Numbered from the stretch's first letter, positions 45,221 to 58,732 are shown. The stretch: DNA of 64,000 nt from Dipteronia dyeriana (GCA_032871835.1 CM065303.1:54226597-54290596); one strand, 5' to 3'. Translations and numbers: made by a program. The notes: a model not told the origin generated them from the sequence alone.

Positions 45221-46077
45221 AGGTCAAGCTGAAACTATGTCATTTTAGAAAGTATGCAACTAACTGAGCAAAATGGACACAGTTCGCAGGGCTACTTCTC
45301 GTGTAGGTACCCGCACATAACATGTGAATTGGGACAATGAAAACTGTTAGAGAGTTTTTCACTGGTGACTTCACGGATAGGGACCCGTGAACTTGGACCT
45401 GCGAACTGGGACAACACACAAACCAGAAATGACTTTGCTAGTGACTTCACGGGTAGGTACCCCGCCTACTAGAACCTGCGTCCTTGGACCAAAAATACAC
45501 TAGAGATGACTTCTCTGGTGTCGTCGTAGGTAGGGACTCACGAATTGGGGCCATCTCAAGAGCTCACTCATCACACTAAGACAATCACACAATCGTGCAT
45601 GCACGGACGTTTCAAATCAAACATTGAAAAACGAATTGCATTACAAAAAACCACATTTCTATCTAACAACAAAGTGCATGTGTGAGAAGTGTAAAGAATA
45701 CACACATGTAAAAATGAAGCACACCTGCAAGGTGAGCAAAGCATGCACGCCGTAATGTGTGTGTACAACTAATTCTCTTCAAAAAGTTTAGCACATGTCA
45801 TATAACTTTGAAGTTCTTCTTGAGCTTGATAACTTGAGAGTGCCTTTGAAGAATAACCACGTAAAATGAAGACCTAGACTACGCTTACAACTTAATCCTC
45901 AATGTGGTTTGTCAATGAAATAAGTCAATCACAAAATGAGAAACTTACATAGAAGTTTGTCCAAAATCAACTTCCGCTCTCGTAAAAATTCAAGATGGAA
46001 ATGAAACAAGGTTTCATCTCTCGAACATGATCGCTCAGGTTATGAAAATATTACCAAGCAACTGAAAGAAGACAAAC
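44561..46077 (-). repeat. copia-type LTR, minus strand
   Basis: It borders the minus-strand gag. It matches 39830-41110 in inverted orientation and 18905-21770 in the same orientation, with TGCACGGGT/GGTACCCGC motifs at 45270-45540 and TGAAATAAGTCAATCA at about 45924. A (CA)n run lies at 45187-45218. The boundary with the hAT copy B is at about 46074-46080. Confidence 0.65.
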
Positions 46078-46089
46078 TCTCCATCATCT

Positions 46090-48290
46090 TTTCCTGAACT
46101 ATTTCCATCTAGGGTATGTTGGTCATCGGAAGAGCTAGTAACAATAACTCTAAGATCTAGACCAACTTATTCTTTAATCACTTGTTCAATATTTATTCCC
46201 ATATCTAGAGTATGAGACATAATATGTGGATTAGGATTTCCCATATCTTCATCTAATGAGGCAGGTCTAACCCAGTCAAAAATAGGATTCTTATTATCGT
46301 CCCCTACTTCAACAACTACTTGAAGTAGATCCATAAAATTAGTTTCATTTACTTTATCTTTTTCAACTACCATATCCCTTAGTTTTAACTTCATATTATA
46401 ATAACAATAAACAAGTTGTTCAAGCTTAGAATATGCAAGATTGTTCATTTGTTTTGTGTGGATTAAAACAAATGTGAACCAATTTCTTATAGGTTCTTAA
46501 GATCGAAAATTCAGAGTTGTAATTTTCATAAAATCAATGCAGAGGAAAAATATAGGGTTTAAAATTTTATTTTCGGACCTTATTTAGCATATACACGAAT
46601 ATAATAAAGGATTCAAGAATACCTTTTTGTTCTCCTTCGTTTGTTCTCAATTCGTCACCACAAAGCCTTCCAATTTTTAACCTGCGATCTAGCAACTGTG
46701 AATGGGCACATCAAGGATTCTGGGAGTACATGATGAAGGCTACAGAGATGGAGAAGACAACCCTATGTCTTCTTTCTAAGGTTCGGCCACCTTGAAGAAA
46801 AAGATGTTTATGTTTTTCTTTTTCCTCTCCTTACCGCTCTCTTTCTCTGTGTATGTGTGTCTAGGTTATGTTATTTTGTTTCATGATATTATATATATAT
46901 ATATATTATCAAAAGACTAGGGTTTTAGTGACCCAGTTAAAATAGGATTCTAAATCCTATATTAATATATATTGTCACTAAGACTTGAACCCCTGACCTC
47001 TTTAAAGAAATGAAAAATAATCTCTATTATTTTATTCGTTTGCTTTTGTTAAGGTTCGAACCTCCAATCCCTGATTAACAATTAATAATTCTTAATTATG
47101 AATTTATCAATTAAATAATCATATTATTTAACTATTAATAATTTTCTAATTAAATAATTATATTATTTAATTAATTCTCAGAATAAATCATATTATTTGT
47201 AACATAATTAATTGGACCATCCAATTAATCGTGAACCTTGTTACCAATAATCCTAAAGGGCTAGCAAGGGGACCTAATGGAACAACAGTTTTGAGCTCTA
47301 ATAATACTTAGAAAGATTAATTAAACCCTTTAATTAATATTTCATGATTATTAACCTTGGAGTTATACCACTAAAAATCCGAGGTTGCACTCTCGTAACT
47401 GTATATGTTTTACACAAACCAAAATATCATTGTCCATCGATATAGCTATTACATATGATATGATCCTCCACAAGTAGTTCATAATTAGAGTTAGGTCATA
47501 AAGTCCGTTATACCTCTCTAATTATATCTTTTCCTTTAAGTACCATTGATTCTCTAATGAACAATTATATCCTTCATTCCTTTATGGAAGAATGAGAGCT
47601 TTCTTATCATTCAAGTTCGAATCAACCCTTAAGGGAACTATTTCTCTACTTCTCGCAAGAATGAGTGAATTTCTCTATTGAGTGCAGACGTTCCCAGCCA
47701 CAAGCTAAATCGTGATTCCAATATATAGAGTTATTGATCGGGAACGCTACTCTAATCTCACCCATGGTATGTCAAAAACCATGATCTAACATAAATGATT
47801 CAGTAAGAGACACCGAGGATTAAAATCACCCATATATAACTATCATTTGTCGATATACATGAATCTCTTCATTTAACATATCTTGGTGAGAGAGATTCAT
47901 ATAGATCGTATATTACGAAATCGACCACATCTGTAGATTAACCATAAATAATGTAATCTAGCTTTATTTGCACTGTACGGACTCTTTAGATTTGAATGTC
48001 TCAAACCGAAATACCTCTATAGATGACACTTATATACTCAGTTTGAGATTAAATCTAGCAATCTTGGATGTTTAGCACATAAGATATAAACGTATGAGTC
48101 TTATTTATTTAATGGAAAAACTACTTCTTTTATTTATGTTTTTCCTAACATTTATAAATTACAAGTTTTAGAGCATAAATCCCAACATTTCTTTCACAGG
48201 CCGACGGTAAATCATGATGTTTGTGAAAATTTACAAACTGATATTGCATGCAATGATAAAGCATAATTTCCATACATTACCCACCAATCA
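46090..48290 (-). pseudogene. hAT transposase C-terminal exon, copy B
   Basis: After the acceptor TTTTTATTGCAG the exon reads ADWWVMYGNYALSLHAIS. It is then broken by the LTR and continues ERNWFTFVLIHTKQ, NLAYSKLEQLVYCYYNMKLK and NFMDLLQVVVEVGDDNKNPI. It has the intact Trp-Trp and no MITE at the position interrupted in copy A. A stop after SQTS shows it is also decayed. Confidence 0.85.
46488..48187 (-). repeat. Solo LTR (1.7 kb) inserted in hAT copy B
   Basis: The 5-bp duplication TTTCT lies at 46483-46487 and 48188-48192. On the minus strand it begins TGTTGGGATTTATGCTCTAA and ends CTTAAGAACCTATA, so TG...TA rather than TG...CA. No PBS, PPT or coding region is present. The start resembles a common plant copia LTR start. 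Confidence 0.8.
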
Positions 48291-49295
48291 GCTGCAATAA
48301 AAACATTAAGTATTATAACTTTATAAGTATGAATATTATTTCAATGATATTACTATTTATTATTAATAGGTAGTTTTTTTTTTAATAAAAGTTATATACT
48401 TGGTTGCATTTTGCTTTTAACTGCAATGGCTGCTTGTTCATCGAAAGTTTTCCTTCTATCATTAAGGTATATGAGCTAAATTCATAAGACAAATATGTAA
48501 ATAATATATATTAATATGACACAATACTCACATACAAAGAATTTATAATCTCAGAATCATAAAATTGGTTGTAAATTATAACTTTTTATGTCATTTCTAA
48601 AATTAGAAATTCATCCAGCTTTAGGGTTTAATTGCGTATAGACATTATATATGGCTTTCAGGAGATTTGAATTACCCTCAATGTTATCTCTATATTGGTA
48701 CTCTGGGTTCTAATAGTAAGCTAGAAGAAGAAAAAGAATAATGTTAGTATAAATACTATACTAAATTTGAATTATGAATGATAAACAAGCCAAAATAAAA
48801 TTGACCTGCAGTATGTAATGGGTAATTAAGTATTTTATCCCACCGGTCTTATATAATGTTTATAATCCATTTACTCCCTTTTTATTGTTTTACTACATCT
48901 TTCATCATACGTTCTTTGGTTCTTTGTCTAATTACTTCAAGTCTTTAATAATTTTACTATTGACTATTATGTTTGACATTTTTATTAATTTGTTAATGCT
49001 TCTTCTAAAATAATTTTCAATTTAAATTATTTTGACAATAATTTAATTCTTTAGGATTAAAACAAATTATTTTAATAATATGCAAAATATCTATAGACTT
49101 TCGGGGTGAAACTCACAATAATTTGGGAATATCGGGATATTTTAGGAATATTAGAATTTTTTTTATGGATATTTCGAAATCGACTGGATATTATGTAGGA
49201 TATTGGATATTTACTTGTTTCGATATCGATCCCTCCAAAATACAGATATATCGATAGATATTTCGGTATATCTTTCAATATTCAGTTCCTTGCTT

Positions 49296-49600
49296 CTGCT
49301 CAATCATCTCGCAGTGTTATCTTACAAAATTCTTTGATGTTGTTCTGCTACCTACTTTTCAACTCCCAGACCCACGTCCTAGAAGTCTCTAATATAGCTT
49401 TGCGCCTTCATCTTGCAACTTCATCTAGTAGAAATGATCCAAACTTCAATTTAAAGTTCGTTTTCTCCACAATTCTTCATTAAGCACTAAAATATCCTTG
49501 AAACCTAATAATACCTAAAAAACAGTCAAAGACACAATTAAACGACACAAATGCTTGAGTAACAGACATAAAGTTTAGGAGAATAAGCGCTCAAATACAT
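49296..49600. other. Unassigned sequence
   Basis: No gene or repeat recognised between the hAT element and the LTR-like region. Confidence 0.4.
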
Positions 49601-50200
<600 letters not shown>

Positions 50201-51046
50201 TTCGACTATGAACCAAAAATCACCGTAAACAACTGTAAAAAATAAATGTATTTTTTCATTTTATTAAAAAAAATAAAAAATTGAATTAAAAAAAACAATT
50301 GAAATTAAATGTTAAAAAAGAAAATAAAAATAGGAAAAAATCATTTTTTTATGAAACAATTGAATCTTCATCATCCATCTGAAGATGGATGGTAGAGATT
50401 AACTAAAGAAGAAAAGAAAAAAACGTAAAATTGAAGAAAAACAAATAAAAAACAAAGGTTGGTGGAGATTCAATCTATATCTCTCTACGGATCTAGATCT
50501 CCTTCAACGAAGATGATCTCTCCAACAATGGAGATATTATCAATTCCATCCTGAGCGAAAATTTTTAATGGAGATATTAAGAAAAATAACGTTAGATTGT
50601 TCAAATTACTTTTACAAATTTATACCAAAGTGATGTGGTATATAAGTTGTAACTTATAATCATGAAATAATGTGATGGGTGATATGTTAATTGTAACTCA
50701 TATATATGTGACATCTTTTGAAATACATTTGAACAAATAATTTAAGCTATCTAGCATTACACTTTAAAACATTATTGTTCAAAGATGGTTAAATGTTTCT
50801 CATGCTAAAGAAGGTGATTAGATGGTAAAGTCTAAATATCATGGTTGAAGGGACATTTATGTCGAATAATGTAATTTTATTATATTTAAAGAGATTTTCT
50901 CTTTACAATGCAATTATATATTTTCACACTCCTTATCTCCATCACAAAAACTTAAATTTTATAAGATTCTTAAAACATTTCATTTTGTTCCAAAATTTGC
51001 CTTTTTATTGTCCGACACTAATTTTTTATCAAATAGTGAGATCTCA
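50201..51046. other. AT-rich DNA with GGAGATT/ATCTCC hairpin motifs
   Basis: No gene. 50365-50560 repeats motifs like those inside the MULE at 24464 (CATCATCCATCTGAAGATGG, GGTGGAGATTCAATCT). 50775-50850 recurs in degenerate form near 52020. Confidence 0.4.
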
Positions 51047-51486
51047 GAGCATCTCCAATGCAAATATGCATTTTTAAGTTTCTAAATGGTGTCACATCAA
51101 CATTTCCATTTATTATGGGTCCACTTTTTTTTTTTTTTTTAAGAAATATATATTCATACCTCCAATGCAATTATATAAAGTCAAATATGCATTCATTTTA
51201 TGACTAATCATAATAAAACAATTATTACATTCTCTCTCCTATTTTATTTTACAATTAAATGAGCTTTAATATTATTGGTTGAATGAATTAGAAATCCTAG
51301 TCAGCATTTCTAGTAGAGTTTCTTCAATTAAAAACTCAACTCTATAATTTCTAACTTTTTGTTTGCCACATTATCTCCATATTGAAGATAAATAATTGCA
51401 TTGGAGATAGTTTTTCTAACTTTTTAATTATTTATCATATGTGGCAATCAATTTTCTCCAAATGCATATTTGCATTGGAGATGCTC
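51047..51486. mobile_element. MITE with GAGCATCTCCAATG termini (440 bp)
   Basis: The left end GAGCATCTCCAATGCAAATA is repeated exactly in inverted form at the right end. The subterminal parts carry further inverted GCATTGGAGAT motifs. The target duplication is unclear. Confidence 0.8.
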
Positions 51487-52537
51487 TCACTCTAACCAAA
51501 CAAAATAAAATGGTCAAATAATCCTCTAACAACCCCACATAAAAAATGATCTAAAACTGAAAAAAAAATCAAGCCAATTAAAAATAAAATCTATTAAAAA
51601 TAAAATCTTTTTACATCCAACATATTGTAAAACATTTACACCAAAAGGACTAGAAGAAGAAGCTAGCCGGCTGTGAAAAAAACTGAAGAAAACTAAGGGT
51701 TACGACACTGAATTTGTATTGCATTAGGTTTAGGGTGCTGTGTTGTGTACTTATATATATGTATAATATATATAGAGAGAATGATTATTTTTTTATATAG
51801 ATATATAGAAAAAAATGTTTTAGGGATTGTGTTTAGAGTCTAGATAAATAATTAGTGTGTAGTGAGTTTATAATATTTTATCCTCTTTAGTAATTTTAGT
51901 TAGGATAAAATTGTTATATAATAAAAGATATTTAAAATAGAGTATAGAAAGATATTTATTCACTTTCGACAAATAATATAGGCGACTTAGCCTCACTCTT
52001 AAAAAAGAAAATTAATGTTCAAAGTGAAGTGTTTCTCATGCTAAAGAAGATCATGGTTTAAGGAAAGCAATTAATAAATACTTATTTAGGATAAATCATC
52101 CATGTGTGAAGTGTGTAATATTATCAAAGTCCCATACTTAGGAATTTTTGAGTTGATATGTTTCTTATAATATTGAAGCTAATATAATGTGACACATAAT
52201 AAACTTGACTCATTATCATATGTTACTTGAGGCCTGGGAAATCTTAAAATAAATTATTCAAATGTTGTTTTTGTTGTTTGCAAGCATATACATGGCAGCT
52301 GATTAAAGTAAATCAGATTCTAGAGAATATGATGGTGAAATGTTGCAGAATTGTCAAAATTGTATCTTTCAAACAAAGCAATATTGGCACTAGCTAGTTG
52401 GATAGAAAGAAAGCTATTTGAATATTATTATTTAATCGGACACTTGAACAATTAACAAATTGATGATATAAATAAATTAAACAATTCTGATCAAGCCAAT
52501 ATATGAGAAGCATGTTTGCATCTGAAAATAATGAAAT
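51487..52537. other. AT-rich intergenic DNA with duplicated segments
   Basis: No gene. GTTCAAAG...GTGTTTCTCATGCTAAAGAAG at about 52015 repeats a segment at about 50780. 52290-52400 is related to 31728-31830. Confidence 0.45.
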
Positions 52538-52552
52538 AACATTACAATAATG

Positions 52553-52674
52553 CTAAGAAATGGACGGACTTGAGATTTGGATAAATAACTTCCAAATAAG
52601 CAGTTCGAATCCTGCCGATGATTAAAGCTTTAAAAAAATACCTGGTTTAGATAGGTGTTTGTCAAAGAAAAAAA
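52553..52674 (+). mobile_element. tRNA-derived SINE, copy 3, with 15-bp target duplication
   Basis: Perfect direct repeats AACATTACAATAATG lie at 52538-52552 and 52675-52689. Inside are the B-box region GCAGTTCGAATCCTGCC and a tail rich in A. The start lacks most of the A box, so it is 5'-truncated relative to 36098. Confidence 0.85.
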
Positions 52675-52689
52675 AACATTACAATAATG

Positions 52690-54017
52690 TCAAAAATGGA
52701 CAACAAAAACAAGATCAGGCTGATAAAAGCATTAAATAAATGGTGCATATATAAGGTCATGTCGATCCATTACTTCTAAGAAACTTGGCTCTCATGTGGT
52801 TGGTGGTGCATCAACAATCTTCTTCTGTTTATTGGAGTCGAGAGCGACGCCGAATTAGTGATAATCTGTATAAGATCAGTGTTAATAATTTTGGGACACA
52901 ATTAGTTAAGATGACAAGTACTTAATTTGGAATAACTTGGTTTTCAAAAGCTTAAATAATTTCTGTTAGAGGCGAGTAAGATGTCAATTATATGTAAAAG
53001 TTGAATCCACTTGTTGGTATTATAAAGAGAGAAAAGGATCGACAGAGAGTGATGCGAGACCATATAGAAAGTGGAAAATTAGCTGCCCAATAGGGATTTA
53101 ATATAATGACTCCTAATGTTTTGGTGGTACATATTATAAATATATACTTGGAAACAACTGTAAGGAATAATAAGTAGCTTTCAAAAATCGTTAAGAGAAT
53201 TCATCATGAAATGCTTGTCTTTTCTCAATTAAGGACTGAAATTAATTATGCTACACACAAAGGAACTTGAGAGATGAGTACTAGCAACTACTGATTCTGG
53301 ATTCTGCTTATTAATTTACCTGCTAATTTTTTATTCACTCTTACAATGACCGTACATTATGGATAAGAAGAAAGATGATTTCACCCTTGAAATCAATGAT
53401 TGTAGTGACAATTTATTAATGGGATTATGTGATATGACTTTGTACTAAATTATTTGATTTGTTTTATACATATGATATGACACAACAGCAAGGACCTCAA
53501 ACTAATCGGGTAACCAGGCCTAATGTGGTTTAGCGATAATTTAATCAGACAAGTAAAATAATTTAGATTTTTTATTTAACTTATTTTTATCTTCATCTAA
53601 TAGATTTATTTAATGGTGAATTTTATTTGATTTATTTATTTCACTTTTATTATCTTAAAATAAATGATATTATCAATAAAAGTTTTAAATCAGTATAAAA
53701 ATCAGTTCAACGTAAAATCTAAATTAAAAAAAAAAACAATATATTCTAGGTATAACGTGTCTTATACTCTTATTGCTTTTATTTACTTATTCTACCGGAT
53801 AATGTCAAACTCTCTCTTTCATTGTAGGCCCCATTTAATCCGTCATTAAATTATAGAAACTTAAGCACAAAACTTCGTTTAGAAGATGGTCAATTTATTT
53901 TTAATAATTAATTAACCTCTAAATATCTAATTAACTAGGAGCTAATAACTTGTTTTAGATAAGTCCGCGATACCATTTCACAATACAAATATTGTTAATT
54001 AGTGTTAAATATATATA
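52690..54017. other. Intergenic DNA without supportable gene
   Basis: A short GC-richer segment (52790-52860) is open on both strands for 20-45 codons but matches nothing I know and has no splice support. The remainder is AT-rich. Confidence 0.4.
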
Positions 54018-54350
54018 CAGAAATTTTCAAATAAGTGCGCACTGATATAAATTCGTTAGTACGTTGGATGTGGATTATTAGATTTACATACTTTGACTCA
54101 AAGTGTATACACTTATCAAAGCTTCTTTATAATCAATGGTTCATATGCAACACACTAATATAAGTTATATCAGTACGCACCGATAGAAAAACCACTGTAT
54201 ATTTATATATATAAATTTTGATATAAATTTATCAGTACGTTGAATGTGGACCATTAGATTTACATACTTTGACTAAAGTGTATGCACTTGTCAAAATTTC
54301 AACATAATCAGTGGTCCACATGTAACGCACTGATATAAGTTATATTACGA
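54018..54350. mobile_element. Two adjacent foldback MITEs, GTGCGCACT family
   Basis: The first (54018-54197) has arms CAGAAATTTTCA...AGTGCGCACTGATATA and the inverse ending ACCACTG. The second (about 54225-54350) shares ATTAGATTTACATACTTTGA and the AACGCACTGATATAAGTT end. Both are related to 35298-35465, but in these copies the hairpin is diverged. Confidence 0.7.
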
Positions 54351-54469
54351 CGGTAGTTATTAAAGATTTTGTACGAAAAATTCCACTCCTGAAATTTTCA
54401 TATATATATATATATTAGCTTCATTTTGATTTTCAAGGTTTTTGTTTCGCACCAGGAACTACACGCAAG

Positions 54470-55075
54470 TAGTCATGGCCACGGTTGCCAGAACAGAAAC
54501 CGGAGACTGTCGGTTCTGATTTCGACGGTTCGGTTCTTTTTTTTTTAATTATTATTATATTAACTTAAAAAAATACCAAAATATAAGATATGTAATAATG
54601 TGAAATTGTAAATGAATTTTATTGTATAAAGGCGTAAACTGAAATTAAAATTAAAAAAAAAACAAACAAAATACTAAATATATAAATTAAAATAAAAGTA
54701 TAAAAATAAAAAATTAAAATTGGTCTTGCACTTAATTTGTACCAAAATTAAGTTGTCTACGTATCCTCTTGGGGTTTAGAGGAATCAAAAACCACGTAGT
54801 TGAGACGTTAGGTTTCAACAGTTTGCTGATGGTTGAGCCCAACGATTGTTTTATATAAAAAAAAACATTTTTTTTAAATAGTCCAGGCCGGTTTTTTTCG
54901 AAGGAAAACCGGAACCGAACCTTAGACCCAACGGTTACAGTTACAGTTACAGTTACAGTTCCAGTTCCAGTTCCAGTTTCGAAACCAGTTCCATAATTTT
55001 GATTACAGTTACGGTTTATTTTATACGGTTATAATTCGGTACTATGGTTTAGGATTCGAACCGTGGTTATGACTA
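54470..55075. mobile_element. hAT-type MITE, CATGGCCAC family (606 bp)
   Basis: Termini TAGTCATGGCCACGGTTGCC and TAGTCATAACCACGGTTCGA are flanked by CACGCAAG (54462-54469) and CACTTAAG (55076-55083), 6 of 8 matching. Subterminal GGTTACAGTTACAGTT and CCGGAACC repeats resemble the 5003-5409 copy. Confidence 0.88.
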
Positions 55076-55083
55076 CACTTAAG

Positions 55084-56602
55084 CATCGTTTACTATACAT
55101 CTAATTAATTGGATTTGCTGAGGAAACCCAAAACTTTGGTGATGTGGAGTCCGATACATCCGTGTAGTTTTTGTGTATGTCCAAGTGTACGTCTGAATTA
55201 ATGTCTTTATATTTTTACAAATTCAATATATACAAAGGTGAAATTTATTATACTTTGAATATGAATATGTTTTTGGTGGAGTGCAATTTTTATATCATAG
55301 ATATACACTATAGATATATTTATAATATATTAATATACATCACCACATTTTTACCATTTAAGCAACATAAATTCAGTCATAATAATATATATGATAAAGA
55401 TGTGATGATATGTATTAAGCTTTATTTGAGATTGTTTTACTTGAAAAATAAGTATTTATTTATCATGTTTTTAGTAAATAAGTGTTTTGTAAACTTTTCA
55501 AAAACAGTTTATTTTTCAAGTTGCTCATTCAATAAGCAACTTTTGAGAAGTTGGATGTGCGTTGCTTTTTAAAGATGAAACCAGCTTATTGCTATGCAAT
55601 GTCAATAATACCCTAACTATTTAAATAGAAAGATAATAACAAGTTAACTCAGGTTTTTAAATGAGTTGACTCAGTGACTGAATTTCAAATGTGAAGATAC
55701 TGAGTTGACTCAATCATAATTTGTTATTTTTTTTTACTTAAATTTCTTATTTATTTCTTTTTATATACTTTATATTTATATTGTTAATGATGTCTATTTT
55801 AGTAATTTTGTTCGATACATTTTTCATCCTTTCAATATTAAGCACTTACAAAATTTAGTTTACCAAACACTTACTAAATTTTGTATAAAGTCGATTATTT
55901 CATAAATTAAGCTATAAACAGATTTTTTCTAAAACAAAACAATTCCAAACATAGTCTTAGCATGCTCCTTTATTGTGTGCCTATTATAGAAAAAATGTCG
56001 TGAAGTGATCAAACTTGATAATAATAAAAAAGATCTCAAATTCTCAATACATAGCCCTTTGGGTACATATTGATCGACCTATATATATATATAATTAATA
56101 TAATTTTTTTTGATCCACATGCTTTCTTTATTATTATATAAACCCCTAAATCTAATTATTTAGGGTTGCTTTTGTTCCCTTATCATGAACATGCATGGAT
56201 GACCTTCAATCATATATATCAAAGGCTTAATTTGAATCTATAAGAAAACTATACTATAATGTTGTAAGTTTGAGTCTCTTCCCCCTTTTAGGAACTCGAA
56301 TTATTGTAATATATTAAAAAAAGTTTAAGAAACAACTATTCACAATAAGGAAGACATTTGTGGATTAGTTAAGACTTAGGATAGCTTTTATTCAAATTAA
56401 ACATCATTCAATGAAAATTAAATTAAAGCATCATCGGCAGTTGCCCCAAGATTATAATGGAAAAGGCACCAATACACGTACCAGATCCTATAAAATACTA
56501 GTACTTGACACAATAGTCTCCTAAATTCAACTGTTCTTTTGTCATATTATTTATAACAAATCATTTCAACAACTCGAATTGTTTCTAAATCTATAAAAAT
56601 AA
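55084..56602. other. AT-rich intergenic DNA
   Basis: The open frame 55171-55572 (133 codons) is AT-rich without domain, signal or homology cues and lies in a region of TA-rich repeats. I do not call it a gene. Nothing else is recognised. Confidence 0.45.
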
Positions 56603-56868
56603 TGAAGAGAGATGCCAGAGAGAGAATATTAAAAGTTTATTGAATTTGAAAGAGTTTTGACTGTGTATTTATTTCTAAGGGAAGAGCTTACGAGAGGTGT
56701 GGTCTATTTATAGATTTTTGAGTGTACTTGATTTATATGAACAAGGAGAGGCGGTGACATGAGGCCCTCCAAGTGGGGCGGTGATAATGATAAGATCACA
56801 AGCAAGGGAGAGTTAGGCGGTTGTTAAATAGGCATTGCAAGTGGATTAAATCCACATTATTCGTAACA
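56603..56868 (-). repeat. 3' LTR of the second copia element (266 bp)
   Basis: Pairs with 61932-62198 over its full length with small differences. Shared landmarks are GAGAGAGAATATTAA, GAGGTGTGGTCTATTTATAG and AAATCCACATTAT. Confidence 0.92.
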
Positions 56869-56992
56869 CTCTCTTTCATGGATTTCCACCATTTGTATTT
56901 CAATCTATTAGGAAAAATCTAATAGGATAAAAACATCGGTAAAAATATATACAATGATCTTTTGGATCTTTTAGTATTGGACGTTCTCAAAA

Positions 56993-57488
56993 CTATCTCA
57001 TTAAAACTTTACCAAGAAAATTCTGTGGGATAAATCCCGATTGAAGGAAAAAAGAGTATAATGCATATATGTCTATTCAAAACTTTGCTCCCTCTGATTG
57101 TCTCGTTAAAAATCTTGTCAGGAAAACCCAGTGAGACAAAACCTAATTGAAGGAAAAATAGTACAATGCAAATATGTCCATAGTTTAATGTTTTCTTTAA
57201 AACATTTCTCACATTTATACTTTGTTAGGAAAAACCTAATGGGATAAAAACTTGAGCAAATATATTCGTTGATCTGTCAGATCGAATTAATATTTATGAT
57301 GCTCTTCTTTATCAAGACAACATATATATGATGATTAATTGGATCAATGTAATTTTTATAATGATCTTTATGGATCAAATGATTTTTGGGTGTGCTTTGA
57401 GAATTGCCTCATTGAAACCTTATCAGAAAAACCCAATGGGACAAAAAACTTGATTGGAAGGAAAAAGAGTACAATGCACATATGCCCC
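56993..57488 (-). repeat. Three dispersed units of a copia 3' repeat
   Basis: Units of about 80 bp begin near 56993, 57098 and 57403. Each has TCTCGTTAAAAAT-like, CAGGAAAACCCAGTGAGACA-like and GAAGGAAAAAGAGTACAATG-like blocks. They lie between the RT remnant and the 3' LTR. Confidence 0.8.
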
Positions 57489-57959
57489 AATATAATTAAT
57501 ATACTTCATTTGATATGCTCCATCTGATGGGACGTTCCCCCTGATAAAAATTCTTTTGAAACAATTTTCTTGATTGCTAAGCTGACACATATAGATGTTT
57601 ATTTCATGAAATAACATCATAAATCATTCTATTTGATCTATGCTCGATCTTCAGGTTGAAACAATATTTTCTTTCTCATTTCTTTATGAAGACACTTGAG
57701 TATATAATATGATTTATTATATTCTTATCTTATCGGATATTAACTGAGACGGTTATACCAAATCCGTTCATATTGTTTTTAATCCATATAAGGATTTTTG
57801 TATGTTCATCAAATACAGATTACGGGATCTCGATTTACATGCTTCTATCATTTTAAATCCTTCTGGGATTATAAATATCTACATTGAATGAATCAAATAA
57901 ATAAATGATTACTACGTCTAGAAGACGTATTTCAAGCTTTCAAAGGCAACCAAATTTAT

Positions 57960-58205
57960 TAAAAATTCGGAACTTAATTGTATTCATCAGTAGTGAATAT
58001 CAAGTTTCTATAAGAAACCTTTTACTACGAGTCGTGCCTCATATCTTACAATCTTGTTTTCTTCATTACGTTTCTATATAAAGACCCATTAGTATCAAAT
58101 TATTTTGACATCTTCAGGTGTCTGGAGTACTGTTGATCTAAATACTTTATGTTTGGCTTATGAAGTCAATTCTTCTTGAATTGCTGCTTTTCATTTAGGT
58201 CAATC
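57960..58205 (-). pseudogene. copia reverse transcriptase N-terminal remnant
   Basis: One minus-strand frame reads AAIQEELTS, AKHKVFRSTVLQTPEDVKII, then KRNEENKIVRYEARLVVKGF. This is the conserved start of copia RT (ARLVxxGF). At least three stops interrupt it. The catalytic YVDD was not found further along. Confidence 0.75.
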
Positions 58206-58732
58206 ATGTCGTTGTCTACAATTATTGATATTATGAGTTTCATAACCATCATTTATAATTTTAATAGCGCTACTGTGTATAAAAATACATCATCAATGAT
58301 TGTTTTCTTATGATTCCACATTTCTCTCATATAATTTATATAAATTTTCCCAATATCTATATTCTCATATCTCTATTGAGATTATTTTCATTTCAATGGA
58401 CTTAGTCATTTCATAGACATGTGTGTTTTTAGATATATCATACTCTTATAGAGTTGATTAAGAGAAAGTAGATTTATTTATAACTCGAGTTTATATCAGG
58501 ATCCTGATAACAATGCCTTTAAAAAGGTTCACAAACTTATGATATACATCAGATGATTTATTTATTGCTCTTTGCTCTAATTGTTCTTCAAGAACAATCA
58601 CCCGGTCGGGGTTTATAAGATAACAACTTATAAAATCTTGTTTACCTTTAATATACTAGGTAACAGATTAATAATCATCCGATGATAAGTTATCTTTTAT
58701 GTTTGAGAGATACGAAGATTGAAATGAGACAC

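Larger units (their letters stand above)
46078..49295 (-). mobile_element. hAT transposon copy B, truncated, with a solo LTR inside
   Basis: It is homologous to copy A from its transposase C-terminus (46078-48290) to its GGATATTTC-rich end (49080-49290). It lacks the two insertions found in copy A and its left portion, which is cut at the copia LTR border. Flanking 8-bp duplications cannot be assessed because the left end is lost. Confidence 0.8.

Noticed and set aside
52790..52860. Short GC-richer segment with open frames on both strands (minus end VALDSNKQKKIVDAPPTT)
   Set aside because: A stop lies just upstream without a splice acceptor between, and I recognise no protein family.
55171..55572. 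133-codon open frame
   Set aside because: It is AT-rich, Ile/Tyr/Phe-heavy, without domain or homology cues, and is expected by chance in such DNA.
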